From Halobacterium litoreum (GTDB taxonomy: Archaea; Halobacteriota; Halobacteria; Halobacteriales; Halobacteriaceae): a stretch of 64,000 bases of DNA. The position numbers and the translations under genes are program-made. Positions 59,754 to 64,000 of the stretch are shown in pieces. Numbering within the stretch: the stretch's first letter is position 1; each line of letters begins with the position of its first letter. The stretch lies in the NCBI RefSeq assembly GCF_021233415.1, contig NZ_CP089466.1, forward strand, positions 2,170,001 through 2,234,000, in the 5' to 3' direction. The notes under the pieces were generated by a model, which saw only the letters and a program-made list of their open reading frames with translations, searched no databases and had not been told where the DNA came from.

Positions 59754-60353
59754 ATGACCGGCGACGACCCCGACCAGTTGGACCCCGGAAAACGGGACAT
59801 CATGGAAGCCACGTACAGCGCGCTCACCAAACACGGGTACGGCGACCTGACGATACAGCAAATCGCCGACGAGTTCGAGAACAGCAAGACGCTGCTGTAC
59901 TACCACTACGACAGCAAGGACGCCCTCCTCCTCGATTTCCTCGACTACGTCCTCCAGCAGTTCCTCGCAGACCTCCCCGACGCCTCTGAATCGCCCCGGG
60001 AGGAACTGGAGACGCTCGTCGACACGCTGCTGCCGACGACCGTCGACGACGACCCGTACCGCGTGATGCTGGCGATGTTCGAACTGCGCGTGAACGCGCC
60101 CCACGACGAGGACTGCCGCGAGCAGTACCTCGCCGTCGAGGACGAACTCGCCGACTACATCCGCGACGTCCTCGCGCGCGGCGTCGACGCCGGCGAGTTC
60201 GAACCCCTCGACCTCGACGTGGAGACCGAACTGCTCGTCTCGTTGCTCGTCGGGACGCGCGCCCGCCGCCTCACCGTCTACGACCCCGACGAGTCCATCG
60301 AGTCGCTGAAAGCCGCGATTCGCGCGCACGTCGACCGCATCACCGCCGACTAG
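59754..60353 (+). CDS. TetR/AcrR-family transcriptional regulator
   Basis: This 199-residue protein has a clear N-terminal TetR helix-turn-helix: DIMEATYSALTKHGYGDLTIQQIADEFENSKTLLYYHYDSKDALLLDFLDYVLQQF. The C-terminal ligand-binding domain is of the type seen in haloarchaeal TetRs (VMLAMFELRVNAPHDEDCREQYLAVEDELADYIRDVLARGVDAGEF). The candidate operator at 59371-59384 lies 370 bases upstream, and similar half-sites lie in the promoter of the SDR at 61623. The ligand is unknown. Confidence 0.9.
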   Translation: MTGDDPDQLDPGKRDIMEATYSALTKHGYGDLTIQQIADEFENSKTLLYYHYDSKDALLLDFLDYVLQQFLADLPDASESPREELETLVDTLLPTTVDDDPYRVMLAMFELRVNAPHDEDCREQYLAVEDELADYIRDVLARGVDAGEFEPLDLDVETELLVSLLVGTRARRLTVYDPDESIESLKAAIRAHVDRITAD

Positions 60354-60362
60354 CCCGCCCGG

Positions 60363-61439
60363 TCACGCGCCGTCGGCGCGGTGGAGGGGCGCGCGCGAAA
60401 TCGTCTCCCGGAGGCGCGGAATCGACTCGCGGCCGCCGTCGCGGACGGCCGCCGCGACCGCGGCCACCTCCTCGCGGGACACTTTCACCGGTCGGTCGGT
60501 GGCGGCGTCGGCCGGCCGCTTGGACAGTTCCCTGAGCGTCCCGACGGCGAGGAGGTAGGGGAGCGCCCACGCGACGACCGTGTTGCCGTCTCCGAGCGGC
60601 ATCGCCTGCAGGTACGCCTCGGCGCCGTCGCGGTGGGATTTCGCGCGTTCGACGACTCGCTCGACGACACGCGCGACGCCCGACCGGTTCTCGTCGGCGA
60701 GCAGTCGGTCCTGTGAGACGCCCTCGGCGGCCAGCCAGTCGGCGGGCAGGTAGACGTTCCGTTCGGTCGCGTAGTCGTCGCGGACGTCCTTCGCGACGTT
60801 CACGAGTTGGAGGAGGCGCCCGAAGTGTTCGGCGTTGGTGCGGAGGGCGTTCGCGCGGCCTGCCGGGAGCGACTGCCGGGCGAGGAGGTTCGTGACGAGC
60901 GTGCCGACGGTGCCGGCGACGTAGTGACAGTAACTCCGGAGTTCGACGTCCGTCTGGATGCGGAGGCCGTCCTCGTCGGCGTACCGGTCGACGAAGCGCG
61001 TCATCCCGTCGACTAACTCCAGTATCGGCGGTCGCATCGCCGCGCGGACCGCCGGGTCGAAGTCGGCGAAGGTCGCCAGCACGGTCGGCGCGTCGGCGAC
61101 GAGGCGCCAGTCGGCGTCGCGCTCGTCGGGACGCGTCCGGCGGTCGGGAATCCGCGGTGCGACGGCGGCCGCGAAGTCGTCGGCGGTCGTGTCCGTCCCC
61201 GGGTCGAGGGCGTCCCGGTACGTCTCCAGGAGGGCGACGCGACGCTCGGGCGAGACGTGGGTGGTGTCCTCGACGGTGTCAGGGATGCGACAGAGGAGGT
61301 AGCCGACGCAGACGTAGTCGGCCATCGGTGCCGCGAGCTGGTCGACGGTGAGCGCGAACGTCCGGGAGACGTCTTGGACGGTGCGGTGGCAGTACGTGCG
61401 GTCCGGGGCGTCGCCGCGCCGGGAGTGCTGTGTTGTCAT
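60363..61439 (-). CDS. Squalene/phytoene synthase family enzyme
   Basis: This 358-residue protein has the two aspartate-rich motifs of head-to-head prenyl synthases: DTVED at 54-58 and NVAKDVRDDY near 214-223 (with D218, D221 and D222). YLLCRIPDTVEDT resembles the squalene synthase version (LRALDTVED) more than phytoene synthase. It should join two farnesyl diphosphates to squalene, the precursor of squalene and menaquinone-associated lipids in haloarchaeal membranes; phytoene synthesis is a secondary option. The TATA AATATAAATAC (minus strand, 61510-61520) is about 75 bases upstream. It is convergent with the TetR gene. Confidence 0.82.
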   Translation of the reverse strand: MTTQHSRRGDAPDRTYCHRTVQDVSRTFALTVDQLAAPMADYVCVGYLLCRIPDTVEDTTHVSPERRVALLETYRDALDPGTDTTADDFAAAVAPRIPDRRTRPDERDADWRLVADAPTVLATFADFDPAVRAAMRPPILELVDGMTRFVDRYADEDGLRIQTDVELRSYCHYVAGTVGTLVTNLLARQSLPAGRANALRTNAEHFGRLLQLVNVAKDVRDDYATERNVYLPADWLAAEGVSQDRLLADENRSGVARVVERVVERAKSHRDGAEAYLQAMPLGDGNTVVAWALPYLLAVGTLRELSKRPADAATDRPVKVSREEVAAVAAAVRDGGRESIPRLRETISRAPLHRADGA

Positions 61440-61523
61440 CGGTGGGGCGGAGTGTGTCGGGCGGCCGCGTCTGGGTGTGCGAGCCCTCGCGCTGTTGAAT
61501 GCACAGTTAGTATTTATATTCAG

Positions 61524-61538
61524 CGTCTCCGAGAGACG
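61524..61538. promoter_or_regulatory. Inverted repeat in the squalene synthase/SDR intergenic region
   Basis: CGTCTC (61524-61529) and GAGACG (61533-61538) are inverted with a 3-base spacer. It lies just upstream of the minus-strand TATA of the squalene synthase gene. ATGCAC occurs at 61499-61504 and 61544-61549 as a direct repeat around it. The role is unknown. Confidence 0.35.
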
Positions 61539-61588
61539 ACAGAATGCACCTCCAGACCCCGTGTAGTGTTCTGAGGTGTGTTTCCAGA

Positions 61589-61609
61589 AAGTACTTTACT
61601 AAACGTTCA
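61589..61609 (+). promoter_or_regulatory. SDR promoter: TATA box and AACGTTCA half-site
   Basis: GTACTTTACTA (61591-61601) contains a TATA-like box centred about 28 bases before GTG 61623. AACGTTCA (61602-61609) follows it directly. The same eight bases form the right half of the candidate TetR operator at 59371-59384, so co-regulation is possible. Confidence 0.45.
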
Positions 61610-61622
61610 ATAGATAAGTATC

Positions 61623-62372
61623 GTGTACGACTTCACCGACACTATCGTGCTCGTCACCGGCGCCGGGTCGGGTATCGGACGGGCCACCGCGCACCGATTC
61701 GCGGCCGACGGTGCGACCGTCGTCGTCGCCGACATCGACACCGAGAGCGGCCACGAGACGGCCGGGGAAATCGAGGACCGCGGCGGCGACGCCACGTTCG
61801 TCGAAGTCGACGTCAGTCGGCCGGCGTCGATAGCGGCGCTCGTGAACACGACACTGAACGAGCACGGCCGCCTCGACGTGGCGGTCAACAACGCCGCCAC
61901 CGGGAACCGGCCGGCGCCAATCACCGACATCGACGAGGAGGAGTGGCACCGCGTGCTCGACGTCAACCAGACCGGCGTCTGGGCGGGTATGAAACACGAA
62001 CTCCCGGCGCTGTTCGAATCCGGCGGCGGCGCCATCGTCAACGTCGCGTCGAAGGCAGGCATCCGCGGGAGTCCGGGGCGCACGCCGTACGGCGCGAGCA
62101 AGCACGGCGTCGTCGGACTGACGCGGTCGGCCGCGCTGGAGGTGGCCGACGAGGCCGTCCGCATCAACGCGGTCTGCCCGACCATCGTGGACACGCCGGC
62201 GCTCCAGTCGATGACCGAGCGCGAGCGCGAACAGGTCGTCGGGAACGTCCCGATGGGCCGGCCCGCCGACCCCGAGGAGGTGGCGAACGCCATCGCGTGG
62301 CTGAGTTCGGACGAGGCGTCGTTCGTCACCGGCCACGCGCTCCCCGTCGACGGCGGCGAGACCCAACAGTAG
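61623..62372 (+). CDS. Short-chain dehydrogenase/reductase
   Basis: This 249-residue classical SDR has LVTGAGSGIGRATAHRFA (cofactor), DIDT after the second strand, VNNAATG, the catalytic Ser region NVASKAGIRGSPG, YGASKHGV (Tyr-x3-Lys) and a Gly-rich C-terminus. It starts at GTG 61623. It is 71 bases upstream of an acyl-CoA synthetase, so a role in oxidising or reducing an acyl or alcohol substrate feeding the ligase is plausible. The substrate is not determined. Confidence 0.88.
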   Translation: MYDFTDTIVLVTGAGSGIGRATAHRFAADGATVVVADIDTESGHETAGEIEDRGGDATFVEVDVSRPASIAALVNTTLNEHGRLDVAVNNAATGNRPAPITDIDEEEWHRVLDVNQTGVWAGMKHELPALFESGGGAIVNVASKAGIRGSPGRTPYGASKHGVVGLTRSAALEVADEAVRINAVCPTIVDTPALQSMTEREREQVVGNVPMGRPADPEEVANAIAWLSSDEASFVTGHALPVDGGETQQ

Positions 62373-62443
62373 CCGTTCCGACTGCGGCCCGAAGGCGAAC
62401 GCGGGCTAAATTTTATCTCCCCGACAGTTATACGTCGTGACGT

Positions 62444-64000
62444 ATGTCCCCACAGCACAACCTCGCGGACTACGAGTCGCGATACGAGTCGTTCGCCTGG
62501 GACGACATCTACGCCGAAGCCGACTGGGACGCCCCCGAGTCGCTGAACATCGCCCACGAGGTCGCCGACCGCCACGCCGCTGGCGGCGACCGAATCGCCC
62601 TCCAGCAGGTCGGCGTCGACGGCGACGCGACCCAATTGACGTTCGCGGAACTCGCCGACCAGACCAGCCAGTTCGCGAACGTCCTCGAATCCCTCGGCGT
62701 CCAGCGGGGCGAACGCGTGTTCTCCTACATGCCCCGCATCCCCGAGCACTTCGTCGCGCTCGTCGGCACGCTCAAGCGCGGCGCGACGTGGGGGAGCATC
62801 AACGAGCGCTTCGGCCCGGACGGCATCGCGTACCGCCTCGACGACTGCGACGCCACCACCGTCGTCACCACCTCCGAGAACCGCGACACCATCGAGCGAG
62901 CGCTCGACGACGTGCCGAGCGTCGAGCACGTCGTCGTGGTCGACCGCGGCGACGGAATCCGCGACGGCGACGTGGACTTCGCGGACGCGATGGCCGACGC
63001 GAGCACCGACTACGAGACGGCCCAGACCGGCGGCGAGGACGACGCAATGCTCTACTACACGTCCGGAACGACCGGGCCCGCGAAGGGCGTGCGCCACAAG
63101 CACCGCTGGATTGCGGGCGTCGCCGCGACCCAGCGCTACAGCGTCGACCTCCAAGAGGGAGACCTCTACTGGTCGACCGGCGACCTCGGGTGGCTCACCG
63201 GCGCCATCAACGCGCTCGGCGCGTGGTTCTGGGGCACCACGCTGTTCGTCTACGAGGGCGAGTTCGACCCCGAGACGTGGGCCGACCTGCTCGACGACTA
63301 CCCCGTGTCGGTGCTGTTCTCGGTGCCGACCGCCTACCGGATGCTCCGCGAGAACGAGGGCGTCCTCGACGGCGCCGACCTCGACCTGCGGCACGCGCTG
63401 TCCATCGGCGAACCGCTGTCGGCGGGCGTCGTCGAGTGGGGCGAGGACGCCCTCGGCGTGACGATTCTGGACACCTACGGCCAGACCGAGACAGGGAACA
63501 TGATAATCAACAACTACCCGACGATGGAGTTGCGCCCCGGCTCCATGGGCAAACCCCTCCCCGGCATCGAGGCCGCCGTGGTCGACCCCGAGACCGGCGA
63601 GGTCCTGCCGCCCGGCGAGACGGGAGAAATCGCCCAGCGCGGCGACTACCCGTGTTTCTTCGCGGGCTACTGGGAGAACCCCGAGAAGACCGACGCCTGC
63701 TTCGTCGACGGCCCCGACGGCGAGTGGTATCTCTCGGGTGACCTCGCGCACGTCGACGAGGACGGCTACTTCTGGTTCGAGGGCCGCGCCGACGACGTCA
63801 TCCTCTCCTCGGGCTACCGCATCGGCCCCTTCGAGGTCGAGAGTTCCCTCGGCGAACACGACGCCGTCGCGGAGGCCGCCGTCGTCCCCAAACCACACCG
63901 CGAGCGCGGCAACATCGTGAAGGCGTACGTCGTCCCGAGCGAGGCCGCGACCCCCAGCGAGGACCTGAAGACCGACGTCCGCGACCACGTCAAATCCGAA
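62444..64000 (+). CDS. Acyl-CoA synthetase (AMP-forming), C-terminus beyond the window
   Basis: This reading frame (519 residues visible) has the AMP-binding motif MLYYTSGTTGPAKGV, the A5 motif DTYGQTETGN, the A7 motif GEWYLSGDLAHVDEDGYFWFEGRADDVILSSGYRIGPFEVESS and the start of the C-terminal domain. The acetyl-CoA synthetase-like DLGWLTGAINALGAWFWG suggests the Acs/medium-chain (ACSM-like) group. The final catalytic lysine lies beyond base 64000. TTTTATC (62411-62417) is a TATA-like box 27-33 bases before ATG 62444. It may form a unit with the upstream SDR. Confidence 0.9.
   Translation, partial: MSPQHNLADYESRYESFAWDDIYAEADWDAPESLNIAHEVADRHAAGGDRIALQQVGVDGDATQLTFAELADQTSQFANVLESLGVQRGERVFSYMPRIPEHFVALVGTLKRGATWGSINERFGPDGIAYRLDDCDATTVVTTSENRDTIERALDDVPSVEHVVVVDRGDGIRDGDVDFADAMADASTDYETAQTGGEDDAMLYYTSGTTGPAKGVRHKHRWIAGVAATQRYSVDLQEGDLYWSTGDLGWLTGAINALGAWFWGTTLFVYEGEFDPETWADLLDDYPVSVLFSVPTAYRMLRENEGVLDGADLDLRHALSIGEPLSAGVVEWGEDALGVTILDTYGQTETGNMIINNYPTMELRPGSMGKPLPGIEAAVVDPETGEVLPPGETGEIAQRGDYPCFFAGYWENPEKTDACFVDGPDGEWYLSGDLAHVDEDGYFWFEGRADDVILSSGYRIGPFEVESSLGEHDAVAEAAVVPKPHRERGNIVKAYVVPSEAATPSEDLKTDVRDHVKSE

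Noticed and set aside
1-64000. Search for insertion sequences, CRISPR arrays, rRNA, tRNA and toxin-antitoxin pairs
   Set aside because: No transposase, terminal inverted repeats with target duplications, regularly spaced repeats with unique spacers, or structural RNA genes were seen. The three 35-base repeats are too few and their spacers too long for a CRISPR array.

Overview
The window is chromosomal DNA from a halophilic archaeon (class Halobacteria), probably Halobacterium or a close relative. The evidence is very high GC, strongly acidic proteins, mostly leaderless genes with a TATA-like box about 25-35 bases before the start codon, and archaeal or haloarchaeal families: proteasome alpha subunit, RNA polymerase epsilon subunit, UbaA, archaellin, a PGF-CTERM surface protein, HTH-10 and HalOD1 regulators. 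From memory, the order salactin - mutL - mutS - psmA - mutS also occurs in Halobacterium salinarum. Nearly every base is coding. I found no rRNA, tRNA, CRISPR array or insertion sequence.

0-14.6 kb: a truncated SLC13 permease, a cupin, a helix-hairpin-helix MutS-like ATPase, a PfkB kinase, GtrA and CopD-like membrane proteins, mutS, and a convergent EndoMS/NucS endonuclease. Then come a DsbA-like protein and an HpcH-type aldolase. A 440-base gap carries three copies of a 35-base TATA-containing repeat in front of the RNA polymerase epsilon gene. Small regulators, a thioredoxin, a PNPOx-like protein, a Bat-type HTH-10 regulator and an NAD-dependent epimerase follow.

14.7-40 kb: psmA; a complete branched-chain amino-acid ABC operon (livJHMGF); an AIR-synthase-like protein; a lipoprotein with an HEFAH motif; a second mutS; an acyl-CoA ligase; a membrane glycosyltransferase; an HTTM protein; mutL; KDG kinase; a PGF-CTERM surface protein; a flavoprotein disulfide reductase; two small proteins next to a salactin (actin-like) gene; a hydrolase; and a lipoprotein. 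The window therefore holds two MutS, one MutL, one MutS-like ATPase and EndoMS within about 31 kb.

40-51 kb: ubaA, then a catabolic block. It has lpdA divergent from an acetoin-type 2-oxoacid dehydrogenase set (E2, SDR, E1 alpha, E1 beta), an internally duplicated protein of unknown function, methylmalonyl-CoA epimerase, and a TRAP transporter (dctPQM). Similar GTTAC-N3-RTAAC elements lie before lpdA and E2, and a perfect 14-base palindrome lies before dctP.

51-64 kb: an AEC transporter, a HAD dehalogenase, a single archaellin, glutamate dehydrogenase preceded by a 47-residue zinc-finger microprotein, a large PAS/GAF/HTH-10 regulator, VTT and zinc-ribbon membrane proteins, a TetR regulator with a probable operator nearby, a squalene/phytoene synthase, an SDR, and an acyl-CoA synthetase cut by the window end.
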